Origin: Merdibacter sp965119685
GTDB lineage: Bacteria; Bacillota_I; Bacilli_A; Erysipelotrichales; Erysipelotrichaceae
Direction of reading: 5' to 3'
DNA length: 64,000 nucleotides
Assembly: GCA_965119685.1 (NCBI GenBank)
Contig: OZ221971.1
Coordinates: forward strand, 372,001 to 436,000
Below the pieces are notes generated by a model. The model saw only the letters and a list, made by a program, of their open reading frames with translations, was not told the DNA's origin and did not search any database. Of this stretch, positions 34,621-44,346 are shown in pieces (positions within the stretch are counted from its first letter, which is position 1; every line of letters starts with the position of its first letter). The translations under genes and the position numbers were made by a program.

Positions 34621-35988
34621 ATGAACAGCCAAAGCGAACAACAGTATCAGAAAATATGGGATGATGTTTTAGCGCAGATCAAAGAAAGCAATCTCTATGA
34701 TGATATGATCTTTCAGACCTATATCAAAGGGACAAAGCTGTTTCGCATCAGCGGTGACGTCGCCTTGATCTCTGTGCCTAACAATGTTTCCGGCTCCATT
34801 ATCAGCGGCAGTCTGGAACGCTGGCGCACCTGCTTTTCACAGGCAGCCAATATGGAGTGCACTTTGCAGATTATCCTTCAAAAGGATGTGGAAAAGCTGA
34901 TGCCGGCCACAATGTTACAAAAACAGACGGACTCGCTGTTCGAGGACCGCTTTAATAAGCTCTATACGTTTGACAACTTCGTAGTCGGAAAAAGCAACCG
35001 TGAAGCCTATGCCGCCAGCATCGCCTGCTGTAACTATCCGGGGCAATTCAACAATCCATTGATGATCTACGGAAATTCCGGATTGGGAAAAACCCATCTG
35101 CTGCATGCGATCGGCAATTATCTGAAAGAAAATCAGCCGGAGGCAAAGGTCATTTACATATACAGCGAAGACATCGTCACTCTGCTGATCGAAGCGATGA
35201 AGAGCAAGAACGTCCCGGGCGGCAGCGTTGAGGACATCAAGGCGCGCTTCATGGAATGTGATTTCCTGCTGATTGACGATATTCAGCGAATGAAGCAGTC
35301 CGCTTCTCAGGAGATCTTCTTCAACCTTTACAACAAGCTGATTGCGGAAAACAAGCAGATCATCATTACCAGCGATATTCATCCAAGCGAGCTGAAGGGC
35401 ATTGAAAACCGTTTGATCTCCCGCTTTCTCAGCGGACTGAAGGTGCGCGTCGGCTCACCGGAGTTTGAGACGGCGAAAGCCATTTTAAAAAAGAAGATTG
35501 AAGGCAGAAACGAGTCGATCATGATTGAAGATGAGGTGCTGGACTTCATCGCGACGAAGTTTGCCAGCGATGTGCGCAAGCTGGAGGGATCTCTCAACGA
35601 ACTGTTTTTTAAGGCGATCTTGGAAAATCCCGGTATCATCGACCTCGCCTTTGCAAAGGAGGTCTTCAATGATGAACCGATTCCCGTCGTTGAAGAGGAT
35701 CTCAGCATCGGGAAGATCAAAGCCTGCGTATGCGAATATTACGGTTTAAACAAAAATCAGATCGAATCCAAATCACGGACGAAGCAGATTTCCAACGCCC
35801 GCCACATCGCGGTCTATCTCTGCCGCACGCATTTAGAGGTTCCCTTTGTAAAAATCGGACTCTCCTTCGGCAATCGCGATCACTCTACGATCATGTCATC
35901 CTATGAAAAGGCAAAAAAGCTGCTCAAAAGTGATCCGCTGTTCAAAACGGCGGTAGAACAGATGGAAGCCAAGCTGGGCGTTCGTTAG
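34621..35988 (+). CDS. dnaA: Chromosomal replication initiator DnaA, 455 aa
   Basis: Domain I about residues 1-85, short linker, AAA+ domain III about 120-330 (Walker A GNSGLGKTHLLHA, Walker B FLLIDDIQ), and DNA-binding domain IV about 345-455 with the signature FGNRDHSTIMSSYEKA. It binds the surrounding boxes and opens the origin. Start ATG follows GAGAGGGGG. The signature FGNRDHS replaces the common FGGRDHT, in line with a slightly unusual box sequence here. Confidence 0.97.
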   Translation: MNSQSEQQYQKIWDDVLAQIKESNLYDDMIFQTYIKGTKLFRISGDVALISVPNNVSGSIISGSLERWRTCFSQAANMECTLQIILQKDVEKLMPATMLQKQTDSLFEDRFNKLYTFDNFVVGKSNREAYAASIACCNYPGQFNNPLMIYGNSGLGKTHLLHAIGNYLKENQPEAKVIYIYSEDIVTLLIEAMKSKNVPGGSVEDIKARFMECDFLLIDDIQRMKQSASQEIFFNLYNKLIAENKQIIITSDIHPSELKGIENRLISRFLSGLKVRVGSPEFETAKAILKKKIEGRNESIMIEDEVLDFIATKFASDVRKLEGSLNELFFKAILENPGIIDLAFAKEVFNDEPIPVVEEDLSIGKIKACVCEYYGLNKNQIESKSRTKQISNARHIAVYLCRTHLEVPFVKIGLSFGNRDHSTIMSSYEKAKKLLKSDPLFKTAVEQMEAKLGVR

Positions 35989-36132
35989 TTTTCCACAGCT
36001 TTCCACCCTGTCTCCACCGACTTTCCACAGCAAAAAAGCACAGAAAACCCTTTTATCATCACTGATTTTTAGGTTTTCCACAATCCGATGCCTTGCTTAT
36101 TATTGTTATATAAGTAAATAAATAGATATAAA
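35989..36132. other. oriC, right DnaA-box cluster and AT-rich unwinding region (dnaA-dnaN)
   Basis: TTTTCCACA at 35989 and 36074, CTTTCCACA at 36021 and a few weaker boxes, followed by an AT-rich stretch near 36090-36132 rich in TAA/TTA triplets. Box cluster beside an AT-rich stretch is the layout of the unwinding half in Bacillus-type origins. Confidence 0.82.
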
Positions 36133-36147
36133 CAGGAGGAATTCAGC

Positions 36148-37266
36148 ATGAACTTTACCATCAACAAGCGTCACTTTTATGAAAAGCTATCCGTCGTCTC
36201 CAGAGCGATTTCCGTCTTTTCACCGTTACCGGCTTTCTCCGGTGTGAAAATCGAGGTCAGCGCCAGCGAGATCGTTCTCACCGGCAGTGACTCTGATATT
36301 TCCATTCGCTCTACCATTTTACCAAACGAGGAAAATGCGCTGAAGATCAACGATACCGGCAGTATCGTCATCGAAGCGAAATACATCTTGGAAATCGTCC
36401 GCAAGATCGAGGGCGACGTCATCGAGATCGAGATTCTCGACGATACGCTCACACGCATCTCAGGGACGAACGCACAATTTAGAATCAATGGCATGAAAGC
36501 GAATGACTATCCGGCGATCGACTTCTCACAGCCGAAACAGTCGGTGAAAATCTCTTCGGAAGTCTTAAAAGAGATCATCACTCAAACATGCTTTGCGACC
36601 AGCGATCGGGAAACCCGTCCGGTATTAACCGGAGTGAATTTCTCCTGCCACGATCGTCAGCTGGAATGTGTGGCGACTGATTCCTATCGGTTGGCGAAGA
36701 AGCTGGTGCCTCTTGATGCGCCGGTCAGCTTCAATATCACCATCCCTGCCAAGAGTTTGCAGGAGGTGTTCAAAAGCATCGGCGAGGAAGCGGATGTCAC
36801 CTTGTTTGTCGATAACAAAAAGGCACAGTTTTTCATCGACCACACGATCATCCAGACACGGTTGATCGACGGCGCTTATCCGGAGACGGGACGTTTGATT
36901 CCTACCGATTTCAACTATGAGCTGCGTATTGATTCCAGAGAGCTGCAAAATGCGATTGACCGCGCCAGCTTTATCAAAAATGACGGTGTTTATATTATAA
37001 AATTCTCTCTGGACAGCAGCGAGTGTATCCTCTCCTCCAGCTCGGCAGAAGTCGGTTCCTCAAAAGAGGTGCTCTCCAATGCGCAATTTATCGGTGAACA
37101 TCTCAATGTAAGCTGTAACGGACGCTATGTATTTGAGGCGCTGAAGGCGCTGAAGCAAGGGGAGATCGTCTTTCACCTGTGTGGTGAGATGAAGCCCTTT
37201 ACCATTCACACGCAAGGGGATGACAGCGTGCTGATGCTGGTGGTGCCGTTGCGCACATACGCATAA
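36148..37266 (+). CDS. dnaN: DNA polymerase III beta clamp, 372 aa
   Basis: Sliding clamp with three repeated clamp folds (about residues 1-120, 128-245, 247-372). Typical segments include NDYPAIDF, SDRETRPVLTGVNF, DSYRLA and a C-terminal VLMLVVPLRTYA in place of the usual MPMRV/TY ending. Ribosome site AGGAGGAATTCAGC. It tethers polymerase to DNA. Confidence 0.96.
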   Translation: MNFTINKRHFYEKLSVVSRAISVFSPLPAFSGVKIEVSASEIVLTGSDSDISIRSTILPNEENALKINDTGSIVIEAKYILEIVRKIEGDVIEIEILDDTLTRISGTNAQFRINGMKANDYPAIDFSQPKQSVKISSEVLKEIITQTCFATSDRETRPVLTGVNFSCHDRQLECVATDSYRLAKKLVPLDAPVSFNITIPAKSLQEVFKSIGEEADVTLFVDNKKAQFFIDHTIIQTRLIDGAYPETGRLIPTDFNYELRIDSRELQNAIDRASFIKNDGVYIIKFSLDSSECILSSSSAEVGSSKEVLSNAQFIGEHLNVSCNGRYVFEALKALKQGEIVFHLCGEMKPFTIHTQGDDSVLMLVVPLRTYA

Positions 37267-37355
37267 CAGTATCTGATCCATTGATCTTTGTCATGCATCG
37301 GATGCAGGTATGTACATGTGACTGGTGTCAGTTAAACAAAAGACAGGAAAAAGAG

Positions 37356-37397
37356 ACATCGTGCTTTTGAAAGAAGAGTAAGCGCACGATGTTTTTT
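37356..37397 (+). terminator. Terminator after dnaN
   Basis: ACATCGTGC / GCACGATGT stem followed by TTTTTT. The rest of the gap to yaaA (37398-37780) holds no supported gene; a 28-codon frame at 37399-37485 is doubtful. Confidence 0.85.
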
Positions 37398-37803
37398 CAT
37401 GTTAAATGGTTGGACAGTTATTGAACAAATTTACGCAGTGCGGGAATTGATCCGAAAGGACAGGGAGGAAGAAGCCAAGGTATAACGCTGTATGCGATGT
37501 ATCATGGGATACGCTTGAGCATATACTCGCTTCAATAGGCAAGAATAGAGGCAGACACAGCTAAGAGAATTACCATTACTGTGTCCGTTTCTGTTTACTT
37601 TCTTCACAATTTTGCCAACAAAATAATGAGATTATCATAAACGCATGGAAGGCCGACAATGATTTTTTCGCATTGCTGTGCTTTGGAATCAACGGATGGA
37701 CGCGGTTATTTTTTCATAGCGATTTTCGCTTAAAACATGTGGAGCATAAGAAAGATAAAGTGCAATAAATTGATCGGAAAGACGACAAATGCACCTTGAT
37801 TTA

Positions 37804-37812
37804 TGGTATAAT
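37804..37812 (+). promoter_or_regulatory. Extended -10 promoter of yaaA-recF-gyrB-gyrA
   Basis: TGGTATAAT, 29 bases before the yaaA start. No good -35. Confidence 0.6.
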
Positions 37813-37841
37813 ATCATAGATGTGAAGAGAGGCTTTTCGCT

Positions 37842-38045
37842 ATGGAATTTAAGGTAAACAACGGGTATATCACACTGGGACAGCTGTTGAAGGCATGTGA
37901 TTTTATCGACAGCGGCGCACAGGCGAAATTCGCTGTGAAGGAAATGAATATTCTCGTCAATGACGTGCGCGAGGATCGCCGCGGCAGAAAGCTGTATGCC
38001 GGAGATGTCGTCATCGTTGAGGGAACGGCCGTTTATTTGCAATGA
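37842..38045 (+). CDS. yaaA: S4-domain RNA-binding protein YaaA/RlbA, 67 aa
   Basis: Small S4-like protein with the pattern ITLGQLLKACDFIDSGAQAK, VKEMNILVNDVREDRRGRKLY and GDVV. Always found between dnaN and recF in Firmicutes. Its stop overlaps recF (ATGA). Function: RNA binding, possibly ribosome-linked. Confidence 0.93.
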   Translation: MEFKVNNGYITLGQLLKACDFIDSGAQAKFAVKEMNILVNDVREDRRGRKLYAGDVVIVEGTAVYLQ

Positions 38046-39145
38046 AGCTATGTCGGCTGCGGTTGATGCACTATCGCAACTACACTGATGAGACAGTGAC
38101 ATTTGAGGATGGCATTCAGCTGATCTGCGGTAAAAACGCACAGGGGAAGACAAATCTTTTAGAAGCGATCTATTACTGTTCCACAATGCGTTCTCATCGA
38201 ACCTTGCAGGATCAGCATTTGATTCAAAAAGAGGCGGCTTCCTTTCTGATTGATCTCTCTTTACAGCGCGCTTCCCGCAGAGAACGCCTGCGCGTCTGTG
38301 TGAATGAAAAAGGAAAAAACTTATTTATTCATCAAAATCCAGTGCTTCGTGTTTCCGATTTTATCGGTGAGCTTAATGCGGTGCTGTTTTGTCCCGACGA
38401 TATGCAGCTGTTTCAGGCATCACCAAAGGTGAGACGCCGTTTTATCGACATAGAGATCAGTAAGCTCTCTAAGCGTTATACGCAGACGCTGGCGATGTTT
38501 CAGCGGCTGCTGAAGGAGCGAAATGCGCTCTTGAAGCAAAAACGCATCGATATGGTGTATTTGGAGACGGTGACGGAGAAGATGTGTGAGTGTCAGATGG
38601 TCATCATGAATCAGCGTTATGCGTTTCTACGGGAGCTGTTTGTGAAATGCCGGCAGTTTTATGCGCATTTTGCTAAAGATGATACGCAGATCGGCTTTGA
38701 GTATCACTGTCCGCTCGATATGGAACAGCTCACACAGGCACAGCTGTTAAAGGAGAAGTATGAGAAGGGATTTGCCCGCGATCAGCTCAGCGGGCAGACC
38801 AATATCGGTGTGCATAAGGACGACGTCGTCTTCACCATCGATGGGAAGAACGTCAACAGCTTTGCCAGTCAGGGACAGAAGCGGACGCTGTTATTGTCAA
38901 TGAAGCTCGCCGTGACAAAGATGATCGAAGAAAAGCTGGGCGAATATCCTATTTTGTTGCTGGATGACGTGTTTTCCGAGCTGGATGGGGATCGTCAACG
39001 GCAGTTTATCGAGATTTTGCCAAAGGAGATGCAGATCTTCATCTCCTGTGCACAGCAGCTTCCTCAAATTTCGTTAGCCAAACGAGACGTGCATGTATAT
39101 GAAGTAAGCGATGGAAAGATACAAAGGAGGGTTCTCAATGAATGA
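38042..39145 (+). CDS. recF: DNA repair and recombination protein RecF, 367 aa
   Basis: SMC-like ATPase: Walker A GKNAQGKTNLLEAIYY near residue 30, signature ASQGQKRTLLLSMKLA near 280, Walker B YPILLLDDVFSELDG. With RecO and RecR it loads RecA at gaps. Its 3' end overlaps gyrB by eight bases. Confidence 0.95.
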   Translation: MKLCRLRLMHYRNYTDETVTFEDGIQLICGKNAQGKTNLLEAIYYCSTMRSHRTLQDQHLIQKEAASFLIDLSLQRASRRERLRVCVNEKGKNLFIHQNPVLRVSDFIGELNAVLFCPDDMQLFQASPKVRRRFIDIEISKLSKRYTQTLAMFQRLLKERNALLKQKRIDMVYLETVTEKMCECQMVIMNQRYAFLRELFVKCRQFYAHFAKDDTQIGFEYHCPLDMEQLTQAQLLKEKYEKGFARDQLSGQTNIGVHKDDVVFTIDGKNVNSFASQGQKRTLLLSMKLAVTKMIEEKLGEYPILLLDDVFSELDGDRQRQFIEILPKEMQIFISCAQQLPQISLAKRDVHVYEVSDGKIQRRVLNE

Positions 39146-41087
39146 AGAGAAGTCACAGGAAATATTAGAGATGGAAAACATCCATGTGGATCATTCCTAC
39201 ACCGCGGATGATATTCAGGTGCTGGAGGGGCTGGAAGCCGTCCGCAAGCGTCCGGGTATGTATATCGGAAGTACCAGCGGCAGAGGACTTCATCATCTCG
39301 TATGGGAGATCGTCGATAATGGAATCGATGAGGCGTTAGCCGGATTTGCGGATGAGGTGGACGTCGTCATCGAGAAGGGCGATGTCATCTGTGTAAGTGA
39401 CAACGGGCGTGGTATGCCGGTGGGCATTCATGAGAAAACCGGAATCTCCGCAGTGGAAACGATCATGACGGTGCTGCATGCCGGCGGAAAATTCGGCGGT
39501 GGCGCGTATAAGGTGTCCGGCGGTTTGCACGGCGTGGGCGCCAGTGTCGTCAATGCGCTCTCAAAGTGGCTGGAGGTCAGTGTTTATCAGGATGGAAAGG
39601 AATATTTTATCCGCTTTGAAAACGGCGGACATCCGGTTGCACCGCTGAAGGTAGTTGGTGACAGTGATCGTCATGGAACGACGGTACGCTTTCTGGCCGA
39701 TCCGACGATCTTTACCGAGACGACCGCTTATGATTATGATGTGCTCAATACCCGTATCCGCCAGCTGGCTTTTTTGAACCGCAGCATCCGTTTGAATCTG
39801 CGGGACGAACGCGGGGATGAGGTGATCTCCAACTCGTATCTCTATGAGGGCGGTATCATTGAATATGTGAAATATCTCAATAAAAACAAATCGCCGCTGC
39901 ATGAGCAAATCGTCTATGTCGAGGGCTTGCAGCAGGGGATTTTGGCGGAGATCGCCATGCAGTACAACGATGGCTATATGGCAAATATCTACTCTTTCTG
40001 TAATAACATCAATACGCAGGAGGGCGGAACGCATGAGGATGGCTTTCGTCTGGCATTGACACGCGTCATCAACAACTATGCGAAAAACAACAATTTATTG
40101 AAAAAGGATGAGACGCTTGCCGGAGATGACGTTCGCGAGGGATTGACGGCGATCATCTCGATCAAGCATCCTGATCCGCAGTATGAAGGACAGACAAAGA
40201 CAAAACTGGGCAATTCCGAGGTGCGCAAGATCGTCTCTAATATTTTAGGGGAGCAGCTGGAACGCTTCTTCATGGAGAATCCTGACGTTGCCAAGGTGAT
40301 TGTCGATAAGGCGATCGTCGCCAGCAAGGCACGTTTGGCGGCGAAGAAAGCGCGTGAGCTGACACGCCGAAAGAGCGCATTGGATGGAATCAGCTCTTTG
40401 CCGGGCAAGCTGAGCGATTGCAGCTCTCGCAATGCCGAGGAATGTGAGATCTACATCGTCGAGGGTGATTCTGCCGGCGGCAGTGCCAAGCAGGGCAGAA
40501 ACTCTAAAACGCAGGCGATTTTGCCGCTGCGCGGTAAGATCTTAAACGTGGAGAAGGCGCGGATGCATCGCATCTTTGAGAACGCGGAAATTCGTTCGAT
40601 GATTACGGCGTTTGGCTGCGGCATTCAGGATGAGATCGATCTTAGCAAGCTGCGCTACCATAAGATTATCATCATGACCGATGCCGATGTGGACGGCGCG
40701 CATATCTGCACGCTGATGCTGACATTCTTCTATCGCTTCCTGCGTCCGATCATCGAGGGCGGTTATGTCTATATCGCACAGCCGCCGCTCTATAAGATTC
40801 AAAAGGGCAAGAAGATCGCCTACGCATACAAGGAAGAGGAAATGGGTCCTCTGAAAGACGAATTTAAGGATAACTACAAGATTCAGCGATATAAGGGTCT
40901 TGGCGAGATGGATGCCGAACAGCTGTGGGAGACGACGATGGACCCGGAGCATCGTACCTTAAAGCAGGTGACGATCAGCGATGCGATGGAGGCGGATGCG
41001 GTCTTTGAGATGCTGATGGGTGAGGATGTAGAACCGAGACGCAATTTCATTCAAGAAAACGCACAATATGCCAATTTGGATATTTAG
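39138..41087 (+). CDS. gyrB: DNA gyrase subunit B, 649 aa
   Basis: GHKL ATPase (EIVDNGIDEAL, then GGKFGGGAYKVSGGLHGVG), transducer, and Toprim domain (EGDSAGGSAKQGR, DADVDGAH) with the C-terminal RRNFIQENA. Negative supercoiling with GyrA. Start chosen at 39138 (MNEEKSQEIL) because AAAGGAGGG precedes it; the longer frame from 39111 is not used. The N-terminus is extended by about 15 residues relative to Bacillus. Confidence 0.97.
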   Translation: MNEEKSQEILEMENIHVDHSYTADDIQVLEGLEAVRKRPGMYIGSTSGRGLHHLVWEIVDNGIDEALAGFADEVDVVIEKGDVICVSDNGRGMPVGIHEKTGISAVETIMTVLHAGGKFGGGAYKVSGGLHGVGASVVNALSKWLEVSVYQDGKEYFIRFENGGHPVAPLKVVGDSDRHGTTVRFLADPTIFTETTAYDYDVLNTRIRQLAFLNRSIRLNLRDERGDEVISNSYLYEGGIIEYVKYLNKNKSPLHEQIVYVEGLQQGILAEIAMQYNDGYMANIYSFCNNINTQEGGTHEDGFRLALTRVINNYAKNNNLLKKDETLAGDDVREGLTAIISIKHPDPQYEGQTKTKLGNSEVRKIVSNILGEQLERFFMENPDVAKVIVDKAIVASKARLAAKKARELTRRKSALDGISSLPGKLSDCSSRNAEECEIYIVEGDSAGGSAKQGRNSKTQAILPLRGKILNVEKARMHRIFENAEIRSMITAFGCGIQDEIDLSKLRYHKIIIMTDADVDGAHICTLMLTFFYRFLRPIIEGGYVYIAQPPLYKIQKGKKIAYAYKEEEMGPLKDEFKDNYKIQRYKGLGEMDAEQLWETTMDPEHRTLKQVTISDAMEADAVFEMLMGEDVEPRRNFIQENAQYANLDI

Positions 41088-41100
41088 GAGGTAAGTACGC

Positions 41101-43602
41101 ATGGATACAAACTATGATAAGCTCGAACAAGTGGATATATCAAGCGAGATGCGTACGTCCTTTCTCGACTACTCCATGTCGGTTATCGTACAGCGTGCGC
41201 TGCCGGATGTACGCGACGGTTTAAAACCGGTACAACGACGCATTTTGCATTCAATGAACTCTTTGGGAATGACAGCAAATATCGCGCATAAAAAATCGGC
41301 GCGTATCGTCGGTGAGGTCATCGGTAAGTATCATCCGCACGGTGATACGGCGGTTTACGATGCGATGGTGCGCATGGCGCAGGATTTCTCCTATCGTTAT
41401 CCGCTGGTTGACGGTCATGGCAACTTTGGTTCCATGGACGGCGATGGGGCGGCGGCGATGCGTTACACCGAGGCGCGCATGTCGAAGATCGCCATGGAAA
41501 TGATGAAGGATATTCAAAAGGATACGGTCGATTTCCGCGATAACTACGATGGTGAAGAGCGTGAGCCGGTGGTGCTGCCTGCTCGTTTTCCTAATCTGTT
41601 AGTCAATGGCTCGGTAGGTATTGCGGTCGGTATGGCGACCAATATTCCGCCGCATAATCTCAGCGAGGCGATCGATGCGACGTTAGCGATCATGGACGAT
41701 CCGGATATTACCGTTACCGATTTAATGGATAATTATATCCACGGACCGGATTTTCCTACCGGCGGGTTAATCTTAGGAAGAAGCGGTATCCGTCAGGCTT
41801 ATGAGAGTGGACGGGGAAGCATTCAGGTGCGTTCTAAGGTACGCATCGAGGAGATGGACAACGGCAAAAAGCGTATTATCGTTTATGAGATTCCTTATCA
41901 GGTCAACAAGGCGACGCTGATTGAAAAAATCGCTTCGTTAGTACGGGAGAAGATTGTCGATGGCATTACTTACTTGAATGATGAGTCTAACCGCGACGGC
42001 GTACGCATCGTCATCGAGTTGCGCAAGGATGTGCAGGAGGACGTCATTCTCAATCAGTTATATCGTCTGACGCCTTTACAGACATCTTTCGGTATCAACA
42101 TGCTGGCACTCCATAAGGATAAGCCGATCTTGATGGGCATTAAGGAAATGCTTCAGCATTATGTCGAGCATCAGGTCGAGGTGACTACGCGGCGTACCCG
42201 TTATGATTTGAAAAAGGCGGAAGACCGTGCACATATCTTAGAAGGTTTTCGGATTGCACTCGACCATATCGATGCCATCATCGCATTGATCCGCGCTTCC
42301 CGAAATGATGAAGAAGCGATCAACGGCATGATGGAACAGTTTCATCTCAGTGAGATTCAGGCAAAAGCAATCTTACAGATGCAGCTGCGCCGTCTCACCG
42401 GCTTGGAACGCGATAAGATCGAAAGCGAATATCAGGAGCTGCTCGCAACGATTGCGGATTTAAAGGAAATTTTGGCAAATGAATCACGTCTGCACGACAT
42501 CATCCGTAGTGAATTGACAGAGGTAAAAGAAAAATACGGAGATGCTCGCCGTACGCAAATTATGGAAGGCGGCTTTGATATGGAGGATGAAGACTTGATT
42601 CCGATGGAGGAAATCGTCATCACCATGTCGACCAGCGGCTATATCAAGCGGGCGCCGGTGGATACGTATCGAACACAAAACCGCGGAGGACGCGGCGTAA
42701 AGGGGATGTCGCTCAATGAGGATGATGTGATCGATACGCTTATTACCATGTCAACACATGATTATCTTCTGTTGTTTACCAATATGGGAAAGGTATATCG
42801 TCTGAAAGGCTATAACGTGCCAAATGCTTCCCGTACTTCCAAGGGCATTCCGGTAGTCAACTTGCTGAAGCTGGATAAAGAGGAGCATGTGACGGAATTA
42901 GTGCCGATGCAGAAGGAATCAAAGGCGGAATATCTGTTCTTTGTTACAAAGAAAGGCTTGGTAAAGCGTGTTAAGACGCAGGAGTTCGATTCTATCCGCA
43001 ACAATGGAAAGATCGCTATCACTCTGCGCGAGGACGACGAGCTGTTCAATGTCAAGTCGACCGGCGGCGAGGATGAGATCATCATCGCCGGATCAAACGG
43101 TAAAGCCATTCGCTTTAATGAATCGGAAGTGCGCGTGATGGGAAGAACAGCCAGCGGCGTACGCGGCTTTAATACCGATGGTTCTGAGGTTGTCGGTGTG
43201 GCAACCAGCGTAGAGGGTAACTATATTCTCTCCGTTTCTGAAAACGGCTATGGAAAGAAGAGCGAGCTGCATGATTATCGTAAGACGAGCAGAGGCTCTA
43301 AGGGCGTAAAGACGATGAACGTTACGACGAAAACCGGCTCGTTGGTCAACGTACGTGCGGTCAATGGCGACGAGGATGCGATGATCGTCACCGACGGCGG
43401 TATTATTATTCGCATCTCTTTGGAAAATGTCGGTGTCTATGGGCGTAATACACAGGGCGTCAAGCTGATCAATGTCGGTGATCATGAAACGGTGACAAAG
43501 ATTGCTATCGTTGAGAAGAGTGAGGAGACTGTGGAATCAGCATTGACAGAGGAAGAAAAAACGCAGCAGGCCGAGAATGCCAGTGTCGAAAAAGAAGAAT
43601 AA
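41101..43602 (+). CDS. gyrA: DNA gyrase subunit A, 833 aa
   Basis: Breakage-reunion domain with catalytic Tyr122 (AAAMRYTEARMS), coiled-coil, and C-terminal six-bladed DNA-wrapping domain with the GyrA box QNRGGRGVKG. The quinolone region reads HPHGDTAVYDA, so the position equivalent to E. coli Ser83 is Thr. The C-terminus ends in an acidic tail. It is 13 bases downstream of gyrB. Confidence 0.97.
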   Translation: MDTNYDKLEQVDISSEMRTSFLDYSMSVIVQRALPDVRDGLKPVQRRILHSMNSLGMTANIAHKKSARIVGEVIGKYHPHGDTAVYDAMVRMAQDFSYRYPLVDGHGNFGSMDGDGAAAMRYTEARMSKIAMEMMKDIQKDTVDFRDNYDGEEREPVVLPARFPNLLVNGSVGIAVGMATNIPPHNLSEAIDATLAIMDDPDITVTDLMDNYIHGPDFPTGGLILGRSGIRQAYESGRGSIQVRSKVRIEEMDNGKKRIIVYEIPYQVNKATLIEKIASLVREKIVDGITYLNDESNRDGVRIVIELRKDVQEDVILNQLYRLTPLQTSFGINMLALHKDKPILMGIKEMLQHYVEHQVEVTTRRTRYDLKKAEDRAHILEGFRIALDHIDAIIALIRASRNDEEAINGMMEQFHLSEIQAKAILQMQLRRLTGLERDKIESEYQELLATIADLKEILANESRLHDIIRSELTEVKEKYGDARRTQIMEGGFDMEDEDLIPMEEIVITMSTSGYIKRAPVDTYRTQNRGGRGVKGMSLNEDDVIDTLITMSTHDYLLLFTNMGKVYRLKGYNVPNASRTSKGIPVVNLLKLDKEEHVTELVPMQKESKAEYLFFVTKKGLVKRVKTQEFDSIRNNGKIAITLREDDELFNVKSTGGEDEIIIAGSNGKAIRFNESEVRVMGRTASGVRGFNTDGSEVVGVATSVEGNYILSVSENGYGKKSELHDYRKTSRGSKGVKTMNVTTKTGSLVNVRAVNGDEDAMIVTDGGIIIRISLENVGVYGRNTQGVKLINVGDHETVTKIAIVEKSEETVESALTEEEKTQQAENASVEKEE

Positions 43603-43622
43603 GATGTAAAAATAACTGAAAT

Positions 43623-43664
43623 AAGGATTTCTTTTGTCTGATGGAAGATAGAGAAATCCTTTTA
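43623..43664 (+). terminator. Terminator after gyrA
   Basis: AAGGATTTCT / AGAAATCCTT stem followed by TT. The next 430 bases up to the T-box hold no well supported gene. Confidence 0.7.
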
Positions 43665-44098
43665 TGATTTCCTGGATGAAAGAAGAAAGACAAATGATCC
43701 TTTTTCAAAATTGTTTTCTTTGGATGTGGAATCGTGCTGTTAAGAGTATTTTATCACAGTAAGATGAAATGAATGAAAACCTACGTATCATTGATAGGTA
43801 AAGGTTTCTTTTTGATCACAGTAGGGATGATTTCTTTGATAAAAACAGACATTGTACTGTGTTGGCTGCCATTTTCCTGTTCAATGATGGTATTGATAAT
43901 GGAAGGAGGGAGGGGGCTTGGTTATCGGCGCATAGATAGAGGAATAGAAAAAGGGATGTTTGATGAAAAAGATGGTATTGATCTTAAGTTTGTCTTTATT
44001 GGATATGCGGGGGATAAGCAGGATGGAGAACATTTGTTTTCCTCACTGGAATATCGGCTCTATTATTGACTTTAAGCATTTGAAATGATATAAAATAA

Positions 44099-44327
44099 TG
44101 GAAAGCGTTGAAAAGGAAGAGTACGCATTGGTTTTCGCACAGAGAGTCGGCGGTTGGTGTAAGCCGATGGGAGATGAATGCGGAAAAGCGCCTTTGAGCG
44201 AGACGGTGAACAGAGAGTAGCCGTTTTCCGGTAGTACCGTTATCACTTTGAGTGATTCCCGTTTTGGGAGTAAGAAGGGTGGCAACACGAGGCATTCGTC
44301 CCTTTGAGGCAATGCTTCTTTTTTTAT
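44099..44327 (+). promoter_or_regulatory. Serine-specific T-box riboswitch of serS
   Basis: Stem I elements AGAGAGTCGGCGGTTGGTG and AAGCCGA, a likely AGC serine specifier at 44187-44189 before TTTGAG, the T-box AAGGGTGGCAACACG at 44275-44289, and a terminator GAGGCATT / AATGCTTC plus T tract ending about 44327. The UGGC core would pair with the GCCA end of tRNA-Ser (discriminator G). Uncharged tRNA-Ser would prevent termination and raise serS expression. Confidence 0.92.
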
Positions 44328-44346
44328 TTTTGAAGGAGGAAATGAG

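Noticed and set aside
37399..37485. 28-codon frame ending in a charged tail after the dnaN terminator
   Set aside because: Begins within the terminator and has no ribosome site; too short to call.
43773..44069. 98-codon open frame between gyrA and the serS T-box
   Set aside because: No ribosome site, an odd composition with no recognisable family, and close to the T-box leader. Not listed as a gene.
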